Part shown: positions 50,801 to 64,000 of the stretch, piece after piece
Position numbering within the stretch: position 1 is the stretch's first letter
Layout of the letters: each line of letters opens with the position of its first letter
NCBI GenBank assembly: GCA_033782935.1
Contig: JAWQEG010001220.1
Coordinates: 1,922,001 to 1,986,000 of the forward strand
Direction: 5' to 3'
Length of the DNA stretch: 64,000 nucleotides
Source: Petrolisthes cinctipes
Lineage: Eukaryota; Arthropoda; Malacostraca; Decapoda; Porcellanidae
Notes under the pieces: generated by a model
Seen by the model: the letters and a program-made list of their open reading frames with translations, nothing else
Database searches by the model: none
Told to the model about the DNA's origin: nothing
Translations under genes and position numbers: made by a program

Positions 50801-53800
50801 TTTGAGCCTGAATTTGAGTTATTAACGGGTACAGAAGATACATGCACATATTGACTTTGGGCATCTAAAATATCGATTTTCAGCATGTTTTGGGCGTGTA
50901 TTTTAAAAATACTCTAACACGGAGTAGGCATGTACAGATCGCTTCTGGGACCCCAAATATCGAATTTTCGGGTGTTTTGAGCCTGAATTTGAGATATAAA
51001 CGAGTACAGAAGATGCATGCACATATCGACTTTTTGGCACCTAAAACATCGATTTTGAGCATGTTTTGGGCCTGTATTTTGAAAATACTCTAACACGGAG
51101 TAGGCATGTACACATCGCTTCTGGGACCCCAAAATATCGAATTTTCGGGTGTTTTGAGCCTGAATTTGAGATATAAACGGGTACTGAAGGTGCATGCACA
51201 TATCGACTTTTTGGCACCTAAAACATCGATTTTGAGCATGTTTTGGGCCTGTATTTTGAAAATACTCTAACACTGAGTAGGCATGTACAGATCGCTTCTG
51301 GGCCCCCTAAATATAGAATTTTCGTGTGTTTTGGGCCTTAATTTGAGATATCGACTTTTTGGCACCTATAATATCGATTTTTATCATGTTTTTATCCTAT
51401 ATTTATTCAAAATATTCAAGCAGTGAGTAGGCATTTACAGATTGCTTCTGGGACCCCAAAATATTGAATTTTCGGGTGTTTAGGGCCAGAATTTGAGATA
51501 TAAACGGGTACAGAAGATGCATGCACATATCGACTTTTAGGCACATAAAATATCGATTTTGAGCATGTTTTAAGCCTATATTTTGAAAACATTCTAGCAC
51601 TGAGTAGGCATGTACAGATCGCTTCTGGGACCCAAAAATTTCGAATTTTCGGGTGTTTAGGGCCAGAATTTGAGATATAAACGGGTACAGAAGATGCATG
51701 CACATATCGACTTTTGGGCACATATAAGATCGATTTTCAGTATGTTTTTGGCCTATATTTTGAAAATATTCTAGCACTGAGTAGGCATGTACAGATTGCT
51801 TCTGGGATCCCAAAATATCGAATTTTCGGGTGTTTTGAGCCTGAATTTGAGATATAAACGGGTACAGAAGATGCATGCACATATCGACTTTTTGGCACCT
51901 AAAACATCGTTTTTGAGCATCTTTTGGGCCTGTATTTTGAAAATACTCTAACACGGAGTAGGCATGTACAGATCGCTTTTGGGACCCCTAAATATCGAAT
52001 TTTCGGGTGTTTTGGGCCTTAATTTGAGATATCGACTTTTTGGCACCTAAAATATCGATTTTTATCATGTTTTTAGTCTATATTTATTCAAAATATTATA
52101 GCACTGAGTAGGCATGTACAGATTGCTTCTGGGACCCTAGAATATTGAATTTTCGGGTGTTTTGAGCCTGAATTTGAGATATAAACGGGTACAGAAGATA
52201 CATGCACATATTGACTTTGGGAATCTAAAATATCGATTTTCAGCATGTTTTGGGCCTATATTTTGAAAATACTCTAACACGGAGTAGGCATGTACAGATA
52301 GTTTCTGGGACCCTAAAATATCGAATTTTCGGGTGTTTTGAGCCTGAATTTGAGATATAAACGGGTACTGAAGATGCATGCACATATCGACTTTTGGGCA
52401 CCTAAAACATCGATTTTGAGCATGTTTTTGGCCTGTATTTTGAAAATACTCTAACACGGAGTACGCATGTACAGATCGCTTCTGGGACCCCTAAATATCG
52501 AATTTTCGGGTGTTTTGAGCCTGAATTTGAGATATAAACGGGTACTGAAGATGCATGCACATATCGACTTTTGGGCACCTAAAACATCGATTTTGAGCAT
52601 GTTTTGGGCCTGTATTTTGAAAATACTCTAACACGGAGTAGGCATGTACAGATCGCTTCTGGGACCCCTAAATATCGAATTTTCGGGTGTTTTGGGCCTT
52701 AATATGAGATATCGACTTTTTGGCACCTAAAATATCGATTTTTAGCATGTTTTGAGCCTATATTTTGAAAATATTCTAGCACTGAGTAGGCATGTACCGA
52801 TTGCTTCTGGGACCCCAAAATATCGAATTTTCCGGTGTTTTGAGCCTGAATTTGAGATATAAACGGGTACTGAAGGTGCATGCACAAATCGACATTTTTG
52901 CACCTAAAACATCGTTTTTGAGCATGTTTTGGGCCTGTATTTTGAAAATACTCTAACACGGAGTAGGCATGTACAGATCGCTTTTGGGACCCCTAAATAT
53001 AGAATTTTCGTGTGTTTTGGGCCTTAATTTGAGATATCAACTTTTTGGCACCTAAAATATCGATTTTTAGCATGTTTTTAGTCTATATTTATTCAAAATA
53101 TTCTAGCACTGAGTAGGCATGTACAGATTGCTTCTGCGACCCCAATATATTGAATTTTCGGGTGTTTAGGGCCAGAATTTGAGATATAAACGGGTACAGA
53201 AGATGCTTGCACATATTGACTTTTGGGCACTTAAAATATCGATTTTAAGCATGTTTTGAGCCTATATTTTGAAAACATTCTAGCACTGAGTAGGCATGTA
53301 CAGATCGCTTCTGGGACCCAAAAATATCGAATTTTCGGGTGTTTAGGGCCAGAATTTGAGATATAAACGGGTACAGAAGATGCATGCACATATCGACTTT
53401 TGGGCACCTAAAAGATCGATTTTCAGTATGTTTTTGGCCTGTATTTTAAAAATACTCTAACACGGAGTAGGCATGTACAGATCCCTTCTGGGACCCCTAA
53501 ATATCGAATTGTCGGGTGTTATGGGACTGAATTTGAGATATCGCCTTTACGCACTCAAAATATCGATTTTTAGCATGTTTTGAGCCTATATTTTGAAAAT
53601 ATTCTAGCACTGAGTAGGCATGTACAGATTGCTTCTGGGACCCTAAAATATTGAATTTTCGGGTGTTTTGAGCCTGAATTTGAGATATAAACGGGTACAG
53701 AAGATACATGCACATGTTGACTTTGGGAATCTAAAATATCGATTTTCAGCATGTTTTGGGCCTGTAATTTGAAAATATTCTAACACGGAGTAGGCATGTA

Positions 53801-54140
53801 CAGATCGCTTCTGGGACCCCAAAATATCGAATTTTCGGGTGTTTTGAGCCTGAATTTGAGATATAAACGGGTACTGAAGATGCATGCACATATCGACTTT
53901 TGGGCACCTAAAACATCGATTTTGAGCATGTTTTGGGCCTGTATTTTGAAAATACTTTAACACGGAGTACGCATGTACAGATCGCTTCTGGGACCCCTAA
54001 ATATCGAATTTTCGGGTGTTTTGGGACTGAATTTGAGATATCGCCTTTACGCACCTAAAATATCGATTTTTAGCATGTTTTGAGCCTATATTTTGAAAAT
54101 ATTCTAGCACTGAGTAGACATGTACAGATTGCTTCTGGGA
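41900..54140 (+). repeat. Near-identical tandem duplication of a ~6.1-kb higher-order repeat
   Basis: About 41900-48150 matches about 48068-54140. The offset is 6,168 bp at first, becomes 6,167 after a one-base loss near 50955, and 5,990 after the right copy lacks one 177-bp unit. The left copy has two identical tandem units at 46310-46663 where the right copy has one. Only a handful of substitutions were seen by eye, for example CTAAAATTTCG at 44521 against CTAAAATATCG at 50689. This is the youngest large event in the window. Confidence 0.9.
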
Positions 54141-57100
54141 CCCCAAAATATTGAATTTTCGGGTGTTTTGAGCCTCAATTTGAGATATAAACGGGTACAG
54201 AAGATACATGCACATATTGACTTTGGGCATCTAAAATATCGATTTTCAGCATGTTTTGGGCCTGTATTTTGAAAATACTCTAACACGGAGTAGGCATGTA
54301 CAGATCGCTTCTGGGACCCCAAAATATCGAATTTTCGGGTGTTTTGAGCCTGAATTTGAGATATAAACGGATACTGAAGATGCATGCACATATCGACTTT
54401 TGGGCACCTAAAACATCGATTTTGAGCATGTTTTGGGCCAGTATTTTGAAAATACTCTAACACGGAGTAGACATGTACAGATTGCTTTTGGGACCCCTAA
54501 ATATAGAATTTTCGGGTGTTTTGGGCCTTAATTTGAGATATCGACTTTTTGGCACCTAAAATATCGATTTTTATCATGTTTTTAGTCTATATTTATTCAA
54601 AATATTCTAGCACTGAGTAGGCATGTACAGATTGCTTCTGGGACCCCAAAATATTGAATTTTCGGGTGTTTAGGGCCAGAATTTGAGATATAAACGGGTA
54701 CAGAAGATGCTTGCACATATCGACTTTTTGGCACTTAAAATATCGATTTTGAGCATGTTTTGAGCCTATATCTTGAAAACATTCTAGCACTGAGTAGGCA
54801 TGTACAGATCGCTTCTGGGACCCAAAAATATCGAATTTTCGGGTGTTTAGGGCCAGAATTTGAGATATAAACGGGTACAGAAGATGCATGCACATATCGA
54901 CTTTTGGGCACCTAAAAGATCGATTTTCAGTATGTTTTTGGCCTGTATTTTGAAAATACTCTAACACGGAGTAGGCATGTACAGATCCCTTCTGGGACCC
55001 CTAAATATCGAATTGTCGGGTGTTTTGGGACTGAATTTGAGATATCGCCTTTACGCACTCAAAATATCGATTTTTAGCATGTTTTGAGCCTATATTTTGA
55101 AAATATTCTAGCACTGAGTAGGCATGTACAGATTGCTTCTGGGACCCTAAAATATTGAATTTTCGGGTGTCTTGAGCCTGAATTTGAGATATAAACGGGT
55201 ACAGAAGATACATGCACATATTGACTTTGGGAATCTAAAATATCGATTTTTAGCATGTTTTGGGCCTGTATTTTGAAAATATTCTAACACGGAGTAGGCA
55301 TGTACAGATCGCTTCTGGGACCCCAAAATATCGAATTTTCGGGTGTTTTGAGCCTGAATTTGAGATATAAACGGGTACTGAAGATGCATGCACATATCGA
55401 CTTTTGGGCAACTAAAACATCGATTTTGAGCATGTTTTGGGCCTGTATTTTGAAAATACTCTAACACGGAGTAGGCATGTACAGATCGCTTCTGGGACCC
55501 CAAAATATCGAATTTTCGGGTGTTTTGAGCCTGAATTTGAGATATAAACGGGTACTGAAGATGCATGCACATATCGACTTTTGGGCACCTAAAACATCGA
55601 TTTTGAGCATGTTTTGGGCCTGTATTTTGAAAATACTCTAACACGGAGTAGGCATGTACAGATCGCTTATGGGACCCCTAAATATAGAATTTTCGGTTGT
55701 TTTGGGCCTTAATTTGAGATATCGACTTTTTGGCACCTAAAATATCGATTTTTATTATGTTTTTAGTCTATATTTATTCAAAATATTCTAGCACTGAGTA
55801 GGCATGTACAGATTGCTTCTGGGACCCCAAAATATTGAATTTTCGGGTGTTTAGGGCCAGAATTTGAGATATAAACGGGTACTGAAGATGCATGCACATA
55901 TCGACTTTTGGGCAACTAAAACATCGATTTTGAGCATGTTTTGGGCCTGTATTTTGAAAATACTCTAACACGGAGTAGGCATGTACAGATCGCTTCTGGG
56001 ACCCCTAAATATCGAATTTTCGGGTGTTTTGGGACTGAATTTGAGATATCGCCTTTACGCACCTAAAATATCGATTTTTAGCATGTTTTGAGCCTATATT
56101 TTGAAAATATTCTAGCACTGAGTAGGCATGTACAGATCGCTTCTGGGACCCCAAAATATCGAATTTTCGGGTGTTTTGAGCCTGAATTTGAGATATAAAC
56201 GGGTACTGAAGATGCATGCACATATCGACTTTTGGGCACCTAAAACATCGATTTTGAGCATGTTTTGGGCCTGTATTTTGAAAATACTCTAACACGGAGT
56301 AGGCATGTACAGATCGCTTATGGGACCCCTAAATATAGAATTTTCGGTTGTTTTGGGCCTTAATTTGAGATATCGACTTTTTGGCACCTAAAATATCGAT
56401 TTTTATTATGTTTTTAGTCTATATTTATTCAAAATATTCTAGCACTGAGTAGGCATGTACAGATTGCTTCTGGGACCCCAAAATATTGAATTTTCGGGTG
56501 TTTAGGGCCAGAATTTGAGATATAAACGGGTACAGAAGATGCTTGCACATATTGACTTTGGGAATCTAAAATATCGATTTTCAGCATGTTTTGGGCCTGT
56601 ATTTTGAAAATATTCTAACACGGAGTAGGCATGTACAGATCGCTTCTGGGACCCCAAAATATCGAATTTTCGGGTGTTTTGAGCCTGAATTTGAGATATA
56701 AACGGGTACTGAAGATGCATGCACATATCGACTTTTGGGCAACTAAAACATCGATTTTGAGCATGTTTTGGGCCTGTAATTTGAAAATACTCTAACACGG
56801 AGAAGGCATGTACAGATCGCTTCTGGGACCCCAAAATATCGAATTTTCGGGTGTTTTGAGCCTGAATTTGAGATATAAACGGGTACTGAAGATTCATGCA
56901 CATATCGACTTTTGGGCACCTAAAACATCGATTTTGAGCATGTTTTGGGCCTGTATTTTGAAAATACTCTAACACGGAGTACGCATGTACAGATCGCTTC
57001 TGGGACCACTAAATATCGAATTTTCGGGTGTTTTGGGACTGAATTTCAGATATCGCCTTTACGCACCTAAAATATCGATTTTTAGCATGTTTTGAGCCTA

Positions 57101-58619
57101 TATTTTGAAAATATTCTAGCACTGAGTAGGCATGTACAGATCGCTTCTGGGACCCCAAAATATCGAATTTTCGGGTGTTTTGAGCCTGAATTTGAGATAT
57201 AAACGGGTACTGAAGATGCATGCACATATCGACTTTTGGGCACCTAAAACATCGATTTTCAGCATGTTTTGGGCCTGTATTTTGAAAATACTCTAACACG
57301 GAGTAGGCATGTACAGATCGCTTTTGGGACCCCTAAATATAGAATTTTCGGTTGTTTTGGGCCTTAATTTGAGATATCGACTTTTTGGCACCTAAAATAT
57401 CGATTTTTATTTTGTTTTTAGTCTATATTTATTCAAAATATTCTAGCACTGAGTAGGCATGTACAGATTGCTTCTGGGACCCCAAAATATTGAATTTTCG
57501 GGTGTTTAGGGCCAGAATTTGAGATATAAACGGGTACAGAAGATGCTTGCACATATCGACTTTTTGGCACTTAAAATATCGATTTTCAGCATGTTTTGGG
57601 CCTGTATTTTGAAAATACTCTAACACGGAGTAGGCATGTACAGATCGCTTCTGGGACCCCAAAATATCGAATTTTCGGGTGTTTTGAGCCTGAATTTGAG
57701 ATATAAACGGGTACTGAAGATGCATGCACATATCGACTTTTGGGCACCTAAAACATCGATTTTGAGCATGTTTTGGGCCTGTATTTTGAAAATACTCTAA
57801 CACGGAGTACGCATGTACAGATCGCTTCTGGGACCCCTAAATATCGAATTTTCGGGTGTTTTGGGACTGAATTTGAGATATCGCCTTTACGCACCTAAAA
57901 TATCGATTTTTAGCATGTTTTGAGCCTATATTTTGAAAATATTCTAGCACTGAGTAGGCATGTACAGATCGCTTCTGGGACCCCAAAATATCGAATTTTC
58001 GGGTGTTTTGAGCCTGAATTTGAGATATAAACGGATACTGAAGATGCATGCACATATCGACTTTTGGGCACCTAAAACATCGATTTTGAGCATGTTTTGG
58101 GCCTGTATTTTGAAAATACTCTAACACGGAGTAGGCATGTACAGATCGCTTTTGGGACCCCTAAATATAGAATTTTCGGGTGTTTTGGGCCTTAATTTGA
58201 GATATCGACTTTTTGGCACCTAAAATATCGATTTTTATCAAGTTTTTAGTCTATATTTATTCAAAATATTCTAGCACTGAGTAGGCATGTACAGATTGCT
58301 TCTGGGACCCCAAAATATTGAATTATCGGGTGTTTAGGGACAGAATTTGAGATATAAACGGGTACAGAAGATGCTTGCACATATCGACTTTTTGGCACTT
58401 AAAATATCGATTTTGAGCATGTTTTGAGCCTATATTTTGAAAACATTCTAGCACTGAGTAGGCATGTACAGATCGCTTCTGGGACCCAAAAATATCGAAT
58501 TTTCGGGTGTTTAGGGCCAGAATTTGAGATATAAACGGGTACAGAAGATGCATGCACATTTCGAGTTTTGGGCACCTAAAAGATCGATTTTCAGTATGTT
58601 TTTGGCCTGTATTTTGAAA

Positions 58620-61600
58620 ATACTCTAACACGGAGTAGGCATGTACAGATCCCTTCTGGGACCCCTAAATATCGAATTGTCGGGTGTTTTGGGACTGAAT
58701 TTGAGATATCGCCTTTACGCACTCAAAATATCGATTTTTAGCATGTTTTGAGCCTATATTTTGAAAATATTCTAGCACTGAGTAGGCATGTACAGATTGC
58801 TTCTGGGACCCTAAAATATTGAATTTTCGGGTGTTTTGAGCCTGAATTTGAGATATAAACGGGTACAGAAGATACATGCACATATTGACTTTGGGAATCT
58901 AATATATCGATTTTCAGCATGTTTTGGGCCTGTATTTTGAAAATATTCTAACACGGAGTAGGCATGTACAGATCGCTTCTGGGACCCCAAAATATCGAAT
59001 TTTCGGGTGTTTTGAGCCTGAATTTGAGATATAAACGGGTACAGAAGATGCATGCACATATCGACTTTTGGGCAACTAAAACATCGATTTTGAGCATGTT
59101 TTGGGCCTGTATTTTGAAAATACTCTAACACGGAGTAGGCATGTACAGATCGCTTCTGGGACCCCAAAATATCGAATTTTCGGGTGTTTTGAGCCTGAAT
59201 TTGAGATATAAACGGGTACTGAAGATGCATGCACATATCGACTTTTGGGCACCTAAAACATCGATTTTGAGCATGTTTTGAGCCTATATTTTGAAAATAC
59301 TCTAACACGGAGTACGCATGTATAGATCGCTTCTGGGACCCCTAAATATCGAATTTTCGGGTGTTTTGGGACTGAATTTGAGATATCGCCTTTACGCACC
59401 TAAAATATCGATTTTTAGCATGTTTTGAGCCTATATTTTGAAAATATTCTAGCACTGAGTAGGCATGTACAGATCGCTTCTGGGACCCCAAAATATCGAA
59501 TTTTCGGGTGTTTTGAGCCTGAATTTGAGATATAAACGGGTACTGAAGATGCATGCACATATCTACTTTTGGGCACCTAAAACATCGATTTTGAGCATGT
59601 TTTGGGCCTGTATTTTGAAAATACTCTAACACGGAGTAGGCATGTACAGATCGCTTTTGGGACCCCTAAATATAGAATTTTCGGTTGTTTTGGGCCTTAA
59701 TTTGAGATATCGACTTTTTGGCACCTAAAATATCGATTTTTATCATGTTTTTAGTCTATATTTATTCAAAATATTCTAGCACTGAGTAGGCATGTACAGA
59801 TTGCTTCTGGGACCCCAAAATATTGAATTTTCGGGTGTTTAGGGCCAGAAATTGAGATATAAACGGGTACAGAAGATGCTTGCACATATCGACTTTTTGG
59901 CACTTAAAATATCGATTTTGAGCATGTTTTGAGCCTATATTTTGAAAACATTCTAGCACTGAGTAGGCATGTACAGATCGCTTCTGGGACCCAAAAATAT
60001 CGAATTTTCGGGTGTTTAGGGCCAGAATTTGAGATATAAACGGGTACAGAAGATGCATGCACATATCGACTTTTGGGCACCTAAAAGATCGATTTTCAGT
60101 ATGTTTTTGGCCTGTATTTTGAAAATACTCTAACACGGAGTAGGCATGTACAGATCCCTTCTGGGACCCCTAAATATCGAATTGTCGGGTGTTTTGGGAC
60201 TGAATTTGAGATATCGCCTTTACGCACTCAAAATATCGGTTTTTAGCATGTTTTGAGCCTATATTTTGAAAATATTCTAGCACTGAGTAGGCATGTACAG
60301 ATTGCTTCTGGGACCCCAAAATATTGAATTTTCGGGTGTTTAGGGCCAGAATTTGAGATATAAACGGGTACAGAAGATGCTTGCACATATCGACTTTTTG
60401 GCACTTAAAATATCGATTTTGAGCATGTTTTGAGCCTATATTTTGAAAACATTCTAGCACTGAGTAGGCATGTACAGATCGCTTCTGGGACCCCAAAATA
60501 TCGAATTTTCCGTTGTCTTGAGCCTGAATTTGAGATATAAACGGGTACAGAAGATGCATGCACATATCGACTTTTGGGCACCTAAAAGATCGATTTTCAG
60601 TATGTTTTTGGCCTGTATTTTGAAAATACTCTAACACGGAGTAGGCATGTACAGATCCCTTCTGGGACCCCTAAATATCGAATTGTCGGGTGTTTTGGGA
60701 CTGAATTTGAGATATCGCTTATACGCACTCAAAATATCGATTTTTAGCATGTTTTGAGCCTATATTTTGAAAATATTCTAGCACTGAGTAGGCATGTACA
60801 GATTGCTTCTGGGACCCTAAAATATTGAATTTTCGGGTGTTTTGAGCCTGAATTTGAGATATAAACGGGTACAGAAGATACATGCACATATTGACTTTGG
60901 GAATCTAAAATATCGATTTTCAGCATGTTTTGGGCCTGTATTTTGAAAATATTCTAACACGGAGTAGGCATGTACAGATCGCTTCTGGGACCCCAAAATA
61001 TCGAATTTACGGGTGTTTTGAGCCTGAATTTGAGATATAAACGGGTACTGAAGATGCATGCACATATCGACTTTTGGGCACCTAAAACATCGATTTTGAG
61101 CATGTTTTGGGCCTGTATTTTGAAAATACTCTAACACGGAGTAAGCATGTACAGATCGCTTCTGGGACCCCAAAATATCGAATTTTCGGGTGTTTTGAGC
61201 CTGAATTTGAGATATAAACGGGTACTGAAGATGCATGCACATATCGACTTTTGGGCACCTAAAACATCGATTTTGAGCATGTTTTGGGCCTGTATTTTGA
61301 AAATACTCTAACACGGAGTACTCATGTACAGATCGCTTCTAGGACCCCTAAATATCGAATTTTCGGGTGTTTTGGGACTGAATTTGAGATATCGCCTTTA
61401 CGCACCTAAAATATTGATTTTTAGCATGTTTTGAGCCTATATTTTGAAAATATTCTAGCACTGAGTAGGCATGTACAGATCGCTTCTGGGACCCCAAAAT
61501 ATCGAATTTTCGGGTGTTTTGAGCCTGAATTTGAGATATAAACGGGTACTGAAGAGGCATGCACGTATCGAATTTTGGGCACCTAAAACATCGATTTTGA

Positions 61601-62306
61601 GCATGTTTTGGGCCTGTATTTTGAAAATACTCTAACACGGAGTAGGCATGTACAGATCGCTTTTGGGACCCCTAAATATAGAATTTTCGGGTGTTTTGGG
61701 CCTTAATTTGAGATATCGACTTTTTGGCACCTAAAATATCGATTTTTATCATGTTTTTAGTCTATATTTATTCAAAATATTCTAGCACTGAGTAGGCATG
61801 TACAGATTGCTTCTGGGACCCCAAAATATTGAATTATCGGGTGTTTAGGGCCAGAATTTGAGATATAAACGGGTACAGAAGATGCTTGCACATATCGACT
61901 TTTGGGCACTTAAAATATCGATTTTGAGCATGTTTTGAGCCTATATTTTGAAAACATTCTAGCACTGACTAGGCATGTACAGATCGCTTCTGGGACCCAA
62001 AAATATCGAATTTTCGGGTGCTTAGGGCCAGAATTTGAGATATAAACGGGTACAGAAGATGCATGCACATATCGACTTTTGGGCACCTAAAACATCGATT
62101 TTCAGTATGTTTTTGGCCTGTATTTTGAAAATACTCTAACACGGAGTAGGCATGTACAGATCCCTTCTGGGACCCCTAAATATCGAATTGTTGGGTGTTT
62201 TGGGACTGAATTTGAGATATCGCCTTTACGCACTCAAAATATCGATTTTTAGCATGTTTTGAGCCTATATTTTGAAAATATTCTAGCACTGAGTAGGCAT
62301 GTACAG
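58620..62306 (+). repeat. Higher-order repeat, 2,006-bp offset
   Basis: About 58620-60300 recurs as about 60626-62306. Shared markers include CGAATTGTCGGGTG, TACGCACTCAAAATATCG, GACTTTGGGAATCTAA and the ATTCAAAATATT variant (59763 and 61770). A similar offset (2,005 bp) links blocks near 8.5/10.5 kb and 22.5/24.5 kb. Confidence 0.75.
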
Positions 62307-64000
62307 ATTGCTTCTGGGACCCCAAAATATTGAATTTTCGGGTGTTTTGAGCCTGAATTTGAGATATAAACGGGTACAGAAGATACATGCACATATTGAC
62401 TTTGGGCATCTAAAATATCGATTTTCAGCATGTTTTGGGCCTGTATTTTGAACATACTCTAACACGGAGTAGGCATGTACAGATTGCTTCTGGGACCCCA
62501 AAATATCAAATTTTCGGGTGTTTTGGGACTGAATTTGAGATATCGCCTTTACGCACCTAAAATATCGATTTTTAGCATGTTTTGAGCCTTTATTTTGAAA
62601 ATATTCTAGCACTGAGTAGGCATGTACAGATCGCTTCTGGGACCCCAAAATATCGAATTTTCGGGTGTTTTGAGCCTGAATTTGAGATATAAACGGGTAC
62701 TGAAGATGCATGCACATATCGACTTTTGGGCACCTAAAACATCGATTTTGAGCATGTTTTGGGCCTATATTTTGAAAATACTCTAACACGGAGTAGGCAT
62801 GTACAGATCGCTTCTGGGACCCCAAAATATCGAATTTTCGGGTGTTTTGAGCCTGAATTTGAGATATAAACGGGTACTGAAGATGCATGCACCTATCGAC
62901 TTTTGGGCACCAAAACATCGATTTTGAGCATGTTTTGGGCCTGTATTTTGAAAATACTCTAACAGGGAATACGCATGTACAGATTGCTTCTGGGAGCCCT
63001 AAATATCGAATTTTCGGGTGTTTTGAGACTGAATTTGAGATATCGCCTTTACGCACCTAAAATATCGATTTTTAGCATGTTTTGAGCCTATATTTTGAAA
63101 ATATTCTAGCACTGAGTAGGCATGTACAGATTGCTTCTGGGACCCCAAAATATTGAATTTTCGGGTGTTTTGAGCCTGAATTTGAGATATAAACGGGTAC
63201 AGAAGATACATGCACATATTGACTTTTGGGCACTTAAAATATCGATTATGAGCATGTTTTGAGCCTGTATTTTGAAAACATTCTAGCACTGAGTAGGCAT
63301 GTACATATCGCTTCTGGGACCCAAAAATATCGAATTTTCGGGTGTTTAGGGCCAGAATTTGAGATATAAACGGGTACTGAAGATGCATGCACCTATCGAC
63401 TTTTGGGCACCTAAAAGATCGATTTTCAGTATGTTTTTGGCCTGTATTTTGAAAATACTCTAACACGGAGTAGGCATGTACAGATCCCTTCTGGGACCCC
63501 TAAATATCGAATTTTCGGGTGTTTTGGGACTGAATTTGAGATATCGCCTTTACGCACTTAAAATATCGATTTTTAGCATGTTTTGAGCCTATATTTTGAA
63601 AATATTCTAGCACTGAGTAAGCATGTACAGATTGCTTCTGGGACCCTAAAATATTGATTTTTCGGGTGTTTTAAGCCTGAATTTGAGATATAAACGGGTA
63701 CAGAAGATACATGCACATATCGACTTTGGGAATCTAAAATATCGATTTTCAGCATGTTTTAGGCCTGTATTTTGAAAATACTCTAACACGGAGTAGGCAT
63801 GTACAGATCGCTTCTGGGACCCCAAAATATCGAATTTTCGGGTGTTTTGAGCCTGAATTTGAGATATAAACGGGTACTTAAGATGCATGCACATATCGAC
63901 TTTTGGGCACCTAAAACATCGATTTTGAGCATGTTTTGGGCCTGTATTTTGAAAATACTCTAACACGGAGTACGCATGTACAGATCGCTTCTGGGACCCC

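Larger units (their letters stand above)
19482..64000. repeat. Tandem satellite array, right block (177/147-bp monomers)
   Basis: This is the same satellite family in the same orientation as the left block, resuming at the base where the retrotransposon ends and running off the window. The first monomer completes the one interrupted at 12366. The block is strongly organised into higher-order repeats, listed separately. Subtypes change along it: an ATTCA-containing variant appears only from about 45 kb onwards. No gene, RNA gene or second mobile element was seen in these 44.5 kb. Confidence 0.97.

Overview
The window is eukaryotic repeat-rich DNA. About 57 kb is a tandem satellite array in one constant orientation, interrupted by one 7.1-kb GC-rich retrotransposon at 12367-19481. 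Outside that element I see no protein-coding gene, tRNA, rRNA or CRISPR array. The spliceosome-type introns, the satellite and the DIRS-type element suggest an animal with a large repeat-rich genome. A decapod crustacean or another aquatic invertebrate is only a guess; nothing here fixes the species.

Satellite (1-12366 and 19482-64000): an AT-rich family with two main monomer lengths, 177 bp and 147 bp. The 177-bp unit is an old dimer of two diverged half-units of 88 and 89 bp. The 147-bp unit is the same dimer lacking 30 bp around the boundary between its halves. Mixed runs of the two form higher-order repeats, many duplicated as blocks: 500, 510, 826 (three times), about 2,006, 2,507, 3,008 and 5,657 bp, and a nearly identical pair of about 6.1 kb at 41.9-54.1 kb.

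Retrotransposon (12367-19481): a DIRS1-like tyrosine-recombinase element with its whole terminal architecture visible. It has 210-bp inverted terminal repeats (two mismatches), unequal outer extensions (9 bp left, 50 bp right), and a 102-bp internal complementary region. That region is exactly the reverse complement of the two element ends joined together, so it records the junction of the circular intermediate. Insertion was at an ATT in a satellite monomer, and uninterrupted copies of the same satellite block elsewhere in the window show the empty site.

The element reads left to right. A Gag-like ORF1 appears to be split by at least two spliceosomal introns. A third intron-like segment lies at the start of pol. 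Next come a reverse transcriptase/RNase H ORF ending in a methyltransferase-like domain, and a tyrosine recombinase ORF with all four catalytic residues, whose first ATG overlaps the pol stop. A polyadenylation signal and the internal complementary region follow. In a working element Gag would package the RNA, RT/RNase H would copy it, the internal region would align the ends into a circle, and the recombinase would insert it. This copy lacks the N-terminal part of RT, so it is probably not autonomous although its ends look young.
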